From: CAMBRQ01 sp945870325
GTDB lineage: Bacteria > Bacillota > Clostridia > Lachnospirales > Lachnospiraceae
Direction: 5' to 3'
Length of the DNA: 64,000 nt
Assembly (NCBI RefSeq): GCF_050313795.1
Contig: NZ_JBNPMC010000004.1
Coordinates: forward strand, 62,001-126,000
Part shown: in pieces, positions 52,617 through 62,704 of the stretch
How positions within the stretch are numbered: position 1 is the first letter of the stretch
How the letters are laid out: each line of letters opens with the position of its first letter
Position numbers and translations under genes: made by a program
The notes under the pieces: model-generated
The model's database searches: none
Told to the model about the DNA's origin: nothing
Seen by the model: only the letters and a program-made list of their open reading frames with translations

Positions 52617-54737
52617 ATGAGGAATCCGGAATTATTATGTCTGGGATGTATGGAAGAACTTTCGCATCCTAATGAGACTTGTAGGAAATGTGGTTTCAAC
52701 CGAATTGAATATGAGGAGAACCGGAATGTTCATACATTGCCTTCGTATACAATCCTTGCAGGCAAATATTTATTAGGTAAGGTTCTTGGCGAAGGAGGAT
52801 TCGGTATTACATATATAGCCTGGGATTTGAATCGAGAATGTAGGGTTGCAGTCAAGGAATATTTTCCAAGTGGACTTGCTACCAGGGATACCAGATTTGG
52901 CGATGGAGAAGCGTTGACCATTATGCCGGGTGAGAAAGCAGCATATTACCAGAATGGACTCAAGAATTTTGCTGAAGAGGGAAGGAATCTGGCGCGTTTC
53001 CAGCATCTTCCAGGCATTGTATCGGTTCGTGATTTCTTTCAGGATAATGAAACGGCTTATATAGTTATGGACTATGTAGAGGGAAAGAATTTAAAGCAAT
53101 ATCTACGTGAGCATTACGACAAGAACGGTGAACATACACCAATGGAAGAAAAGCAGATTCTTGAGATGATGCAGCCGGTATTGCAGGCACTTTCTGAGAT
53201 ACATAAAGTAGGAATCATCCACCGTGATATCAGCCCTGAAAACATAATCTGCGGACCAGATGGAAAGATAACGTTAATTGATTTTGGGGCGGCAAGGACT
53301 GCAACAGGAACAGAGACAAAGAGTCTGACGATTATGTTGAAACATGGCTACGCACCAGAAGAACAATATCGTACACATGGAAAACAAGGACCGTGGACAG
53401 ATATCTATGCTATTTGTGCTACTATGTATCAAATGGCATCCGGGCAACTTCCTATGGAATCCATTGAACGGATGCGTGAGGATAATCTACAACCGTTAAG
53501 AAGGGTCAATCCGAAAGTATCAGAAGAATTCTCTGATGTTATTCAAAAAGGAATGGAAGTATGGGGAGAAAAGAGATATCAGTCAGTAGAGGAGATGCAG
53601 GAAATACTGTATCCAAAGCCAGTGGTCGAAAAAGTATCAGCTGCAGAAGATGTCGTTGCGGATGAATCAACTGTAGAACCGTTGACTATGGAGAGGACGA
53701 TAGATGAGGAGAAAACGGATGAAAAGATAGAGAAAGAAAAGAATAAAAAAATATTCAGAAATATGTTTGTTCTGGTAATTGTAATTGTGTTATTGGCAAT
53801 TGGCATTAAAGTCGCGATTCCAAAAACGCAAAAGCAACAGTTTTCAGAGGTGACAGTTTCGGAAGAAGGTGTTCAGAAATCAGTAGATGAGCAATTGGCG
53901 AAAGATATTGCGGATCAGGAAGAGAAGGTTTTCGAAAATGTAATGGTCAGCGATATTTCTCTGACAGAGGAAAAATATGTTATTGCTGTAGGTGATCCGG
54001 CACTTAGAAGTCAGATGGATTTTGTAAATAAAGTGATAGATATAATGCAGAATGAAGGAACACTGAAGCAAATATGTAATGATTATTTTGCCGATGGAAT
54101 ACGCGAACCGATTGCATCAAAAGAACTGGACGACAGAGAACATCAACTTGTAGTTGCGACCATTGCAGACTATGTTCCGTTTGAATATATAGAGGATGAA
54201 AAATATTATGGAGTTGACCTGGAAATTGCATTGTGGCTTACGGCAGCACTCGGGAGAGGAGACGAATTGGTAATTCAAAACACCACATTTGACAATGTAA
54301 TATCCAATGTAGAGTCGGGAGAATGTGATATTGCGATATCAGCGATATCAGCGGACAAGGAACAATCAGAAAATGTTGTTTATTCCAATTCTTATTTTGA
54401 TGCTTCCAAATGTGTGGCAGTTCGCAAAAACGATTTGACTTTTGAGGCATATGAAATAAACGATTCGGGGATGGTATTGAAGTTATGCTTTGGCAGTGCA
54501 AGAGGAATGGGTTCTGTGCTCGTATTTACAGAGGAGGTTTTTCCGTGGGTGGAGCAAGGAATGGCAGTTGGATTAAAGGTTGAAAGAGTTACGGATACAG
54601 ATTCTTTTAGTGATGTTATGTACTTCGATACTCCTGCACTTGCATTAGAGGCTTTACAGGCTGGAGAGATAGATTGTGTCATTGGACAGGCAACACCTTT
54701 AAACTATCTGGTAAAATCTTCAGGTAATGAATCCTAA
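52617..54737 (+). CDS. Ser/Thr kinase with zinc ribbon, one TM helix and external solute-binding domain
   Basis: This 706-residue protein starts with a zinc ribbon (Cys8, 11, 22, 25), then a PknB-like kinase (about 45-310) with GEGGFGITY, Lys80, HRDISPEN (Asp204) and DFG (Asp222). A linker leads to one membrane helix (about 383-400). The outside part from about 500 has the pattern of family 3 solute-binding proteins: ATIADYVPFEYIEDEKYYG, NVESGECDIAISAISADKEQ and ALQAGEIDCVIGQATPL. It likely senses an amino acid or similar small molecule. Its front half is nearly identical to the next gene. Confidence 0.9.
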   Translation: MRNPELLCLGCMEELSHPNETCRKCGFNRIEYEENRNVHTLPSYTILAGKYLLGKVLGEGGFGITYIAWDLNRECRVAVKEYFPSGLATRDTRFGDGEALTIMPGEKAAYYQNGLKNFAEEGRNLARFQHLPGIVSVRDFFQDNETAYIVMDYVEGKNLKQYLREHYDKNGEHTPMEEKQILEMMQPVLQALSEIHKVGIIHRDISPENIICGPDGKITLIDFGAARTATGTETKSLTIMLKHGYAPEEQYRTHGKQGPWTDIYAICATMYQMASGQLPMESIERMREDNLQPLRRVNPKVSEEFSDVIQKGMEVWGEKRYQSVEEMQEILYPKPVVEKVSAAEDVVADESTVEPLTMERTIDEEKTDEKIEKEKNKKIFRNMFVLVIVIVLLAIGIKVAIPKTQKQQFSEVTVSEEGVQKSVDEQLAKDIADQEEKVFENVMVSDISLTEEKYVIAVGDPALRSQMDFVNKVIDIMQNEGTLKQICNDYFADGIREPIASKELDDREHQLVVATIADYVPFEYIEDEKYYGVDLEIALWLTAALGRGDELVIQNTTFDNVISNVESGECDIAISAISADKEQSENVVYSNSYFDASKCVAVRKNDLTFEAYEINDSGMVLKLCFGSARGMGSVLVFTEEVFPWVEQGMAVGLKVERVTDTDSFSDVMYFDTPALALEALQAGEIDCVIGQATPLNYLVKSSGNES

Positions 54738-54759
54738 TTATAAGAAAAGGAATGAGAAT

Positions 54760-57468
54760 ATGAGAAATCCGGAATTATTATGTTTGGGATGTATGGAAGA
54801 ACTTTCGCATCCCGAAGAAATCTGTAAGAAATGTGGATTTGACAGAACAGAATATGAGAAAAATCGCAGTGCGCGTACCCTCCCATCTTATACGATTCTT
54901 GTAGGAAAATATCTTCTGGGCAAGGTGATTGGAGAAGGTGGTTTTGGTATCACCTATCTTGCGTGGGATCTGAACCGAGAATGTAAGGTGGCGATTAAAG
55001 AATATTTCCCCACTGGTCTGGCAACACGTGATGCAAGAAACGAAAATGGTGAGATGCTTACAATATTACCGGGAGAAAAGATAGCATACTATCGGAATGG
55101 TCTGAGAAATTTTGCGGAGGAAGGGAAGAATCTGGCGCGTTTCCAGCATCTGCCGGGGATTGTATCCGTGCGGGATTTCTTTCAGGATAACGGAACTGCT
55201 TATATTGTCATGGATTACGTAGAAGGCAGGAATTTAAAGCAGTATCTGCGCAAACATTATGAGAAGAACGGAGATCATGCACCGATGGAAGAAAAGCAGA
55301 TCCTTGAGATGATGAGGCCGGTATTGCAGGCGCTGACCGAGATACATAAGGCAGGAATCATCCATCGGGATATCAGTCCGGAGAACATTATCTGCGGGCC
55401 GGACGGGAAGATTACACTGATTGATTTTGGGGCAGCAAGAGTGGCGACTGGGACCGAGACGAAGAGTCTGACAATTATGCTAAAGCACGGGTATGCGCCG
55501 GAAGAACAGTACCGCACGCATGGAAGACAAGGACCATGGACGGATATCTATGCCATCTGTGCAACGATGTACCAGATGGCGTCCGGGTATCTTCCCATTG
55601 AATCGGTGGAACGGCTTTATGAAGATGAACTGAAACCATTAAAGCAATTAAATATAGGTATATCGGAAAAGGTCTCAGATGTCATTGAAAAAGGAATGGC
55701 AGTCAGAGGAGAAAAGCGATATCAGTCGGTGGAAGAGGTATATAAGGAATTGTATCCGAAGCCGCAAAAAAGACCAGAGCCAGAGAAATCGAAACCAGCT
55801 TCCGAAAACCCACAGTTTTCTCATCAGGATGAACTAGAGAAACAGTGGGAAGAGATAGAGAAGCAGGAAGAAGAAAAAAGAAAAAGCGAACTAGAGAAAC
55901 TGGAGAGAGAAAAGAGTCAGCCAATAGAAGAAAAACAGCACGGTGAGGTGGAAAAACCGAAAAAGATTAAAAAAAATGGCAGTATTATTCTAATTTTGTT
56001 AGTTGTGTTTTGCCTTTTTAATTTTGGTGGGAGAGGAATTTTTCGTACATATCGATATCACGAAAATTTTGAGACTGCATCGTTAGATGAATTTTTGAGT
56101 TTTGACCAATACAATGAAGAGAACCCATTATTTCTTTCAAAAGAGGAAGTGGGGAAATTGCAGGTTGAGAAATGGGCAGGTGATGAGCAGGAACTTTTGG
56201 AAGAAGCAGTTGACATGTCAGAGGTGACGGTTCCTGATTTTTCTACTTTGTTATCTCCTGCGTATACTGGCACAACAGAACTTCCAAAACCGGAAGAACT
56301 TGTTCCGATTGTAGATGAAGATGGAAAGTATGGGTTTGTGGATAGTGTCGGAAATGAGTATTCATTGGCTGCATATGAAGAATCAGAGGAACTGTTTGAA
56401 TCTTCCGATTATTTTGGTGACAGATATCAGATAGCAATTGATACAGATGAATATGGTGTGAGGCATATAACGGATAAATATGGAAATGAGATTATGGAGG
56501 ATGACTATGAATCAATTAGTATAGATAATCAAAAATATTTGTTTGGATTGACAGAGTTTTTGTTGTATAAAAGCGATGATGGTTATTCTTTTTGGAATCA
56601 TTGTAACTATTTCAATGATATAGATTCTGGTTCCTCTAAATCAAGAGATTTTAGTATTGGAAAGATTTCGGATAATGGATTCATACCTATTGAATGCAAC
56701 GGAAAGTGTGGTTATGTGAATTTACAGGGCGAAGTTGTAATTCCATTACAATATGGAGCGGCAAAAGAGTTTTCTGATGGTCTTGCACCGGTAGAATTCA
56801 AGGTGGAATATTCGGTATCTTCTGAAGGTTCGTCTTATTATGCTAAATGGGGATATATCAATGAACTAGGTGAGATCGTGATACCGCCGATATTTGATGA
56901 TGCGGAGTCCTTTACGAATGGTATGGCATCTGTAAAGTTTGACATTTATGATTCAGGGAAAAGCAAAAATATATATGGCTTTATAGATAATGAAGGAAAC
57001 TTGATCTGTGCATTTGATAAAAATAGTATGCAATTGAATGAATTTTTCAAAGATGATACATTTGTCGAGTATATGGGACAAGACGGATATTGTACAGAAG
57101 ATGGAAAAGCAGTTATTGGTGCAGCAAAGGTCATAGATGATGAAATATGTGCTCAATATACGATAGTGGATCTTCGGGGTTCGGAAAATATTCCAATTGG
57201 AGGGAGTGTGGTTTTAGGTACTTTTAGCAAATCAGGTCTTATACCAGTTGTGGAATATGATGAAGTAAATGCAGTTATGAGAAATGGAGGATCTGAAGAA
57301 GAGGTCATGAATGCCCATGTTTATTTTTATTATGTAGATGCTGAGGGGCGTTTAGCAATAAGTAGTAGTATGGTAATGTCATGTGAAGAGTTTGAAGATT
57401 TTATCCGGTATTTTCATGATATGTATTATGGAAGAAGTGCAGAAATGCAGTTGAAAGATAATCCGTAG
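54760..57468 (+). CDS. Ser/Thr kinase with zinc ribbon, one TM helix and external WG-repeat domain
   Basis: ATG 54760 (MRNPELLCLGC) is chosen by alignment with the upstream paralogue; an ATG at 54727 overlaps that gene. The 902-residue protein has the same zinc ribbon and kinase layout (Lys80, Asp204, Asp222), a Lys/Glu-rich linker (about 345-405), one membrane helix (about 408-424) and an outside region with WG-type beta repeats: KYGFVDSVGNEY, KCGYVNLQGEVVIP, KWGYINELGEIVIPP, YGFIDNEGNL. These repeats are often ligand or wall binders. The catalytic residues are intact in both kinases. Confidence 0.9.
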   Translation: MRNPELLCLGCMEELSHPEEICKKCGFDRTEYEKNRSARTLPSYTILVGKYLLGKVIGEGGFGITYLAWDLNRECKVAIKEYFPTGLATRDARNENGEMLTILPGEKIAYYRNGLRNFAEEGKNLARFQHLPGIVSVRDFFQDNGTAYIVMDYVEGRNLKQYLRKHYEKNGDHAPMEEKQILEMMRPVLQALTEIHKAGIIHRDISPENIICGPDGKITLIDFGAARVATGTETKSLTIMLKHGYAPEEQYRTHGRQGPWTDIYAICATMYQMASGYLPIESVERLYEDELKPLKQLNIGISEKVSDVIEKGMAVRGEKRYQSVEEVYKELYPKPQKRPEPEKSKPASENPQFSHQDELEKQWEEIEKQEEEKRKSELEKLEREKSQPIEEKQHGEVEKPKKIKKNGSIILILLVVFCLFNFGGRGIFRTYRYHENFETASLDEFLSFDQYNEENPLFLSKEEVGKLQVEKWAGDEQELLEEAVDMSEVTVPDFSTLLSPAYTGTTELPKPEELVPIVDEDGKYGFVDSVGNEYSLAAYEESEELFESSDYFGDRYQIAIDTDEYGVRHITDKYGNEIMEDDYESISIDNQKYLFGLTEFLLYKSDDGYSFWNHCNYFNDIDSGSSKSRDFSIGKISDNGFIPIECNGKCGYVNLQGEVVIPLQYGAAKEFSDGLAPVEFKVEYSVSSEGSSYYAKWGYINELGEIVIPPIFDDAESFTNGMASVKFDIYDSGKSKNIYGFIDNEGNLICAFDKNSMQLNEFFKDDTFVEYMGQDGYCTEDGKAVIGAAKVIDDEICAQYTIVDLRGSENIPIGGSVVLGTFSKSGLIPVVEYDEVNAVMRNGGSEEEVMNAHVYFYYVDAEGRLAISSSMVMSCEEFEDFIRYFHDMYYGRSAEMQLKDNP

Positions 57469-57534
57469 TTTTAAATCAGCGAAAAAAATCTACTTTTTAA
57501 GTGATAAGTAATTTGTAAAGGAGAGAGTGTAGGG

Positions 57535-58125
57535 ATGGCAATTACTAAGTGTGAACATGGACATTTCTTCGATAGCGGAAAATATGACACCTGTCCTTTC
57601 TGTAAAAAAGAGCAGCCGAAAGATTCGGATTTCCGCAATCAGGTAACGGTTTCTGCTTACCAGATGACCGGAGAACTCGAAGGACAGGTGGACAGGGAGA
57701 CGGTATGGCTTCAGAATGCCGGAAAACGGGTTGGGAATGAGGATGCCAAGACTGTCGGCATCTATTCCAGATTCACCGGCAATGATTTTGTGACGGGTTG
57801 GCTGGTATGTACGAAAGGTGAAGAACGAGGCAGAGATTACAGGCTTCACTATGGTTTTAACCGCATAGGCAGAGGACTGATGATGGATGTCTGTATCTTA
57901 GAGGATGAGATGATCTCCAGGAATACACATTGCAGTGTGGTATACGAGCATCGGAGGAATGAATTCTCGCTCGTCCCGGAGGGCGGATGTCTGACCTATT
58001 ATCAGGGGGAGATCCTTAAGGAACCGGTGAAACTGAAGAACGGAGATCGATTTGTGATTGGAGAGACGGAACTGGAGTTTATTGCATTTTGCAGAGAGGA
58101 GATTCGATGGGAAGACGAAAGTTAA
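57535..58125 (+). CDS. Zinc-ribbon FHA protein (first copy)
   Basis: This 196-residue soluble protein begins with a short Cys/His motif (TKCEHGHFFDSGKYDTCPFC) and, after a linker, GWLVCTKGEERGRDY and an FHA domain (about 105-190) with NRIGRG, ISRNTHCSVVY. The FHA residues for phosphothreonine are present. Close relative of the gene at 60693. Probably a cytoplasmic adaptor reading kinase marks. It overlaps the vWA-FHA gene by 19 bases. Confidence 0.85.
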   Translation: MAITKCEHGHFFDSGKYDTCPFCKKEQPKDSDFRNQVTVSAYQMTGELEGQVDRETVWLQNAGKRVGNEDAKTVGIYSRFTGNDFVTGWLVCTKGEERGRDYRLHYGFNRIGRGLMMDVCILEDEMISRNTHCSVVYEHRRNEFSLVPEGGCLTYYQGEILKEPVKLKNGDRFVIGETELEFIAFCREEIRWEDES

Positions 58126-59852
58126 AAAAGATAATGACAGTGCTTCTGTCTATATTCTGTCTCCTTGGTACACTGATTCCTGATTGGACAAGCAATGCGG
58201 CAGATAACAGTCTTTCACTGGAACAGGCATATATATGTCTGCCACAGATACGTATCTATGTAAACGGGGCAGAGAATTATGGAGAACTGGACCCGGAGCA
58301 GATAGAGGTCTACCGGGGAGAGACGCAGTTGTCTCTTGCGGGAATTCAGAAATTCTCAGATCTGGACGAGGGGATTGCTTATTACATATTGTTGGATATT
58401 TCAGGATCGATCAGGGATTCTTATTTTACAGATATTAAGAGCGCGCTGCAGACATTTCATAGCGAATTGTCAGAGAAGGATCAGATGGTTTTGATTACAT
58501 TTGGTGAAAATGTAACCGTTCAGTTGACAGGAGAAGAATCTAAGGAAGAGGCGGCGGCTAAGATTGCCGGGCTGAATAACAGAGATGATCAGACATTATT
58601 GTTTGAAGCATTGGCGCAGGCAGGAGATATGGCATCTGCCTTGTCTAATCAGGAGTATAAACGCAAGGCGGCGATTGTGATCAGCGATGGAGAGGATATT
58701 GCCAAAGGAAAGTCTACGAAGGATGAGGCTTTGAAGGAACTAAAGTCTCAGGGACTTCCGGTTTATGCTATGGCAGTCGATTATGAAGAGAATCAGATTA
58801 TTGATAGTTTTGGTGAATTTGCAAGGAATACAGGCGGCAGCCTTCATATCTTCGGTCAGGGAGGTGTGCTGGAAGGGCTGCAAAGTATCCGGAGCCGATT
58901 GCAAAGCAGCGATGTTTTATTGTTGGAGAGTGACAGTAACAATGCCAGTCAGTCAATGGAGACTCTGACGGTTCAGTTTGATCAGTGGAACCTGACGAAG
59001 ACGATTGAAACGGGATTCTATAACTGGCAGGCTGATGAAGAGGTACCTCAGATTACAGGAATTGAACAGGATGGGAGTAACAAGTTAAAAGTAACGTTCA
59101 GCGAATCGGTATCCGGCGGAGAGAATGTTACGAACTATCAGTTGAAAGATACAGCGGATGGAACAGTGTATACTCCGGTATCGATAGAAGATGGAGAAAA
59201 CAACTGCAAGATATTAACTTTTGAGGAAGAATTCTATACAGGAGATTATACCTTAGTTACAGTAAATATTACGGATGTATCCATGGAGAAGAATCTGGTG
59301 GAAGAAGGTGGGGACATATCTCTTGAAGGACGGATGAAAGAGTCCAAAGCAGTGATATTCTTAAGAAACCATGGATATCTGATTGCGGCAGCAGTGGTAT
59401 TGCTGTTATTAGCAGTGATTCTTCTGATTTATCAGAAGATAAAGAAGAATAAGGGTGTTGTAGTACTCGATGATAAGATGATCATGGCATCTAATATAGA
59501 TGTGAAACGCCATGTGGCAATGGAACAGAAAAAGCAGCAGGGAGTGATATTAATCTTTACCATGCACACGCAGGGGCGGTATCCGGCCAAGATGGAGGTT
59601 CCGTTAAATAGCAGTCTGATTGCAGGACGTTCGGATATCTGTGATGTGTATTTTGATGATGAGCAGATGTCCAGACAGCATTTTGCGCTGGAATATGAAG
59701 AAGGAACAGTTTCTATTATGGATCTGGATACCACCAATGGGACGATGGTAAATGGTGTCCGTATTCAAACTAAACGTAAACTTGATAAGAAAGATAGAAT
59801 ATGTGCCGGAACGGTAGAGATGACGATAGATTGGAGGGAGTGCGATTGTTAG
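58107..59852 (+). CDS. Secreted-type vWA domain, TM helix and cytoplasmic FHA domain
   Basis: ATG 58107 follows AGAGGAG; a TTG at 58089 is in frame. The 581-residue protein has a signal peptide (cleavage near SNAAD), a vWA domain (about 75-270) with the MIDAS DISGS and ISDGED, an Ig-like segment, one membrane helix (about 417-438) and an FHA domain (about 490-580) with AGRSDICDVYF, MSRQHFAL, TTNGTMVNG. It links outside adhesion or assembly to inside phospho-reading. It overlaps its downstream phosphatase gene too. Confidence 0.9.
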   Translation: MGRRKLKKIMTVLLSIFCLLGTLIPDWTSNAADNSLSLEQAYICLPQIRIYVNGAENYGELDPEQIEVYRGETQLSLAGIQKFSDLDEGIAYYILLDISGSIRDSYFTDIKSALQTFHSELSEKDQMVLITFGENVTVQLTGEESKEEAAAKIAGLNNRDDQTLLFEALAQAGDMASALSNQEYKRKAAIVISDGEDIAKGKSTKDEALKELKSQGLPVYAMAVDYEENQIIDSFGEFARNTGGSLHIFGQGGVLEGLQSIRSRLQSSDVLLLESDSNNASQSMETLTVQFDQWNLTKTIETGFYNWQADEEVPQITGIEQDGSNKLKVTFSESVSGGENVTNYQLKDTADGTVYTPVSIEDGENNCKILTFEEEFYTGDYTLVTVNITDVSMEKNLVEEGGDISLEGRMKESKAVIFLRNHGYLIAAAVVLLLLAVILLIYQKIKKNKGVVVLDDKMIMASNIDVKRHVAMEQKKQQGVILIFTMHTQGRYPAKMEVPLNSSLIAGRSDICDVYFDDEQMSRQHFALEYEEGTVSIMDLDTTNGTMVNGVRIQTKRKLDKKDRICAGTVEMTIDWRECDC

Positions 59853-60712
59853 AAGAGATGCAGACGACGCTGCAGTTATATCCACAGGAGTCTTTACCTG
59901 AGACGATACGGATATCAGCAGCGACGATCCGTGGAACCCGGGAATATCAAGAAGACAGTATGCGTTATCTTGGTACGCCGCAAGGTGTTCTCGGTGTAGT
60001 GTGCGATGGCATGGGAGGAAAGACAAAAGGCGGGCTGGCGAGCGCCTGTGCGATGGAGACATTGTTGGAATATTATCAGGAAGAGCCCAAACCGTTGAAA
60101 GACCCACGGCGCTTTTATGAGCAGGCGGTTTCGCTGATGGATAGGAAGGTTGCGCGGCTGAAGGATGAAGAGGGCAATTATCTGGACAGTGGAACGACTG
60201 TGGTGTCGGTAATGATTGAAGAAAATCAGATGCATTTTATGTCGGTGGGAGATAGCAAGATCTATTTAATCCGGGAGAATTGCATTTACGCATTAACCAG
60301 GGAACATAATTATAAATTGCTGTTGGATGAATCTTTACGGGAGAGTGCAATAACTTATGAAGAATATGAACGGGAACTGGCGAAGGGAGATGCGCTTATC
60401 AGTTACCTTGGAATGAACGGCATTAAAGTGATGGATATCAATTTCCAGCCACTTATGCTAGAGGATGGCGATGTAATTATATTGTGTAGCGACGGATTAT
60501 ATAAGGCTTTGACAGAGGAACAGATTGTAAATATCGTGGAGGCCTGCCAGGAGGAATTCACAGAGACGGCGGGAATCATTGTGCAGACAATATTGAATTA
60601 TGTACCACATGCCCTGGATAACACATCTGTCCTGTGTTTTAAATACATAGAAGCAAAAGAAATGAATAGAACAGAAAAGGGAGGAAATAATAATGAATCT
60701 TCAGAAATGTAA
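59846..60712 (+). CDS. PP2C-family Ser/Thr phosphatase (second copy)
   Basis: The likely start is a TTG at 59846 behind GGAGGG, overlapping the vWA-FHA stop; an ATG at 59858 is possible. The 288-residue protein has TREYQEDSM, VVCDGMGGKTKG, SVGDSKIYL, LCSDGLY and LDNTS. Unlike the first copy it has an N-terminal extension of about 20 residues. Two phosphatases in one cluster suggest separate targets or locations. It overlaps the next FHA gene by 20 bases. Confidence 0.9.
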   Translation: MLEEMQTTLQLYPQESLPETIRISAATIRGTREYQEDSMRYLGTPQGVLGVVCDGMGGKTKGGLASACAMETLLEYYQEEPKPLKDPRRFYEQAVSLMDRKVARLKDEEGNYLDSGTTVVSVMIEENQMHFMSVGDSKIYLIRENCIYALTREHNYKLLLDESLRESAITYEEYERELAKGDALISYLGMNGIKVMDINFQPLMLEDGDVIILCSDGLYKALTEEQIVNIVEACQEEFTETAGIIVQTILNYVPHALDNTSVLCFKYIEAKEMNRTEKGGNNNESSEM

Positions 60713-61406
60713 CAATGGACACTTTTATGATACCGATAAGTATTCCCAATGCCCACATTGCGCAAAAAGTGCAAGCGGAGCACAGGATATGGTCACGGAG
60801 GCACTGAATCCTGCAGGTACAGTGTACACAGAGATGAAGAACGGAGCATCAGCGGCGCAGGCAGCAACCGAACCGGTCTATCAGAATGCAGGGACAGCAT
60901 CTTCCGTGCCGGCATCCGAAGCATATCAGGAAACACCTGTGGCGCAAAATGTCTCACAGGCGTCAGTGGCCCCGAAGATTAATCCGAATATTTTCGAAGT
61001 CAAGACAGAGGAGAATCACACGGTAGGATATTATTCAAGAGTGATAGGAACAGAGCCTGTTGTGGGATGGCTGGTTTGTACGGAAGGAGAGTATTTTGGT
61101 GAAAGTTTCAAATTAAAATCCGGCAGAAACTTCATCGGACGTTCTTCCGGCATGGATGTTGTGTTAAGCGCAGATATGAGTGTGTCCAGAAGTAAACATG
61201 CGATTATTGTTTATGAGCCAAGGAAACGTCTCTTCATTGCACAGCCGGGAGAATCCAGAGAGTTATTCTATCTGAATGATGACGTGGTTCTTTCCAATAT
61301 GGAAATGCACGCCTATGATACGATTACAATAGGAACAACGAAGCTTATGCTGATTCCATGTTGTGGAGAGAAGTTCAGTTGGGATGATCTGAAGAAAGAG
61401 AATTGA
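60693..61406 (+). CDS. Zinc-ribbon FHA protein (second copy)
   Basis: The 237-residue protein begins KCNNGHFYDTDKYSQCPHC, like the gene at 57535, then an Ala/Glu/Thr-rich linker (about 30-100), the shared string VVGWLVCTEGEYFG and an FHA domain (about 145-230) with NFIGRSSGMDVVL and VSRSKHAIIVY. The linker holds several Thr and may itself be phosphorylated. Ribosome site GGAGG. Confidence 0.85.
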   Translation: MNLQKCNNGHFYDTDKYSQCPHCAKSASGAQDMVTEALNPAGTVYTEMKNGASAAQAATEPVYQNAGTASSVPASEAYQETPVAQNVSQASVAPKINPNIFEVKTEENHTVGYYSRVIGTEPVVGWLVCTEGEYFGESFKLKSGRNFIGRSSGMDVVLSADMSVSRSKHAIIVYEPRKRLFIAQPGESRELFYLNDDVVLSNMEMHAYDTITIGTTKLMLIPCCGEKFSWDDLKKEN

Positions 61407-61414
61407 GGAATGTG

Positions 61415-62650
61415 ATGGAGAAAGGAATGAAAGTGCTTCTGTCATTAGCGGCAATCCTATGTGCGGGAGTGATAATTACAACCGGTCTGGCAGATATTAA
61501 CGTACAGAGTCCCACTTCTGATTCAAAGAGTTCAAAGCGTCAGTCTGTTCAAAGTGAAAAAGAGTCAGAAATAGATACAGAAGCTATCGAACTTGAGAAA
61601 GTCGAACTCAGAATCTATGAAAATACCATTCAGCCGGATACCTCAAGCGGAACATTTTTGCAAAGTAAACTTGTAGAACATGACGGGAAATTGTATTACA
61701 GTTTTGGAAATACTTGTGTGATAGAGATGAATCTGGATGGAAGTAATAAGAGAGAAGTGACCGGAGGGATTGATGACAAGACAGATTATCTGCTGGTCAC
61801 GGATCAGTACATCTATGTAAGATGTGACGATTATAATATCAAACAGTATACGTTTGATGGAGAATTCGTGGGGACAATTGGGCAGGTATTAAACTGGGGT
61901 GTGGTCTGCGACTGGTATTTTCATGATGGCTGCCTGTATTTTCAGGGGATGAATAACGATGATGAATGGTATAGAGGATTATTTAGAATTCATACAGGAG
62001 ATGGTGATTATCCGGAATGTGTAACGGAAAATTGTTGTAATTATGATGCGCAAATATATTTTTATGAAGATACTATCTACTTTTTTGACAGGGATATGAA
62101 TTATTGCAGCATCAAGGAGAATGGAAGTGGAGAAACCATCCTACGGGAATGTGAAGGAGAACTTCTGGATAGTTATACTTTTGAAGGTGCGGAGACAGCA
62201 GTACTTTTAAATGGAGCCTATGCGGGAAATTGGCTGTATTATTGTAAGAAAGATGAAAAAACATATAGTAAACTGAATCTTGAAACGATGGAAGAAGAAT
62301 CAACATCCTGGAAGAGTCCGGACAAAGGAAAGATAGGAACCTTGATTGGGGAGGATACCATTTCATATAGGACGATTGAAGATAAGGGGAATTATATTAA
62401 AGGTTATCAGATTTCTACAGATAAAGAGAACACGCTGAAGGAATATATAACAAAACTTCCAAGTGGACTTATGGAAGCACAGAACTGTCAGCTTTTCCGT
62501 GTTCCGGGAGCGACCAGAATCTATTATACAGTAGAAATAGAAGGTACCTTAGAGGCTTATTCTGTTTCTGCGGATGGCAGAGAAGAAGAAAAACTGGATG
62601 CACTAGCAGAGGATGTTCCGGCATATATACCTGAAGCATGGTATCAATAG
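61415..62650 (+). CDS. Membrane-anchored beta-propeller-like protein (DUF5050-like)
   Basis: ATG 61415 lies eight bases after GAGG; a TTG at 61403 is in frame. The 411-residue protein has one N-terminal membrane helix, a Ser/Glu-rich spacer (about 35-65) and then repeats of the type GKLYYSFGNTCVIEMNLDGS, seen in DUF5050 and related six-bladed propellers, which bind proteins or sugars. Located outside the membrane, probably part of the same complex. Last gene of the run on this strand. Confidence 0.75.
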   Translation: MEKGMKVLLSLAAILCAGVIITTGLADINVQSPTSDSKSSKRQSVQSEKESEIDTEAIELEKVELRIYENTIQPDTSSGTFLQSKLVEHDGKLYYSFGNTCVIEMNLDGSNKREVTGGIDDKTDYLLVTDQYIYVRCDDYNIKQYTFDGEFVGTIGQVLNWGVVCDWYFHDGCLYFQGMNNDDEWYRGLFRIHTGDGDYPECVTENCCNYDAQIYFYEDTIYFFDRDMNYCSIKENGSGETILRECEGELLDSYTFEGAETAVLLNGAYAGNWLYYCKKDEKTYSKLNLETMEEESTSWKSPDKGKIGTLIGEDTISYRTIEDKGNYIKGYQISTDKENTLKEYITKLPSGLMEAQNCQLFRVPGATRIYYTVEIEGTLEAYSVSADGREEEKLDALAEDVPAYIPEAWYQ

Positions 62651-62704
62651 GAATGAAGAACCAGAAAACAGGAATATGAATCAGGAATGAAAAAGGGGAA
62701 CAGC

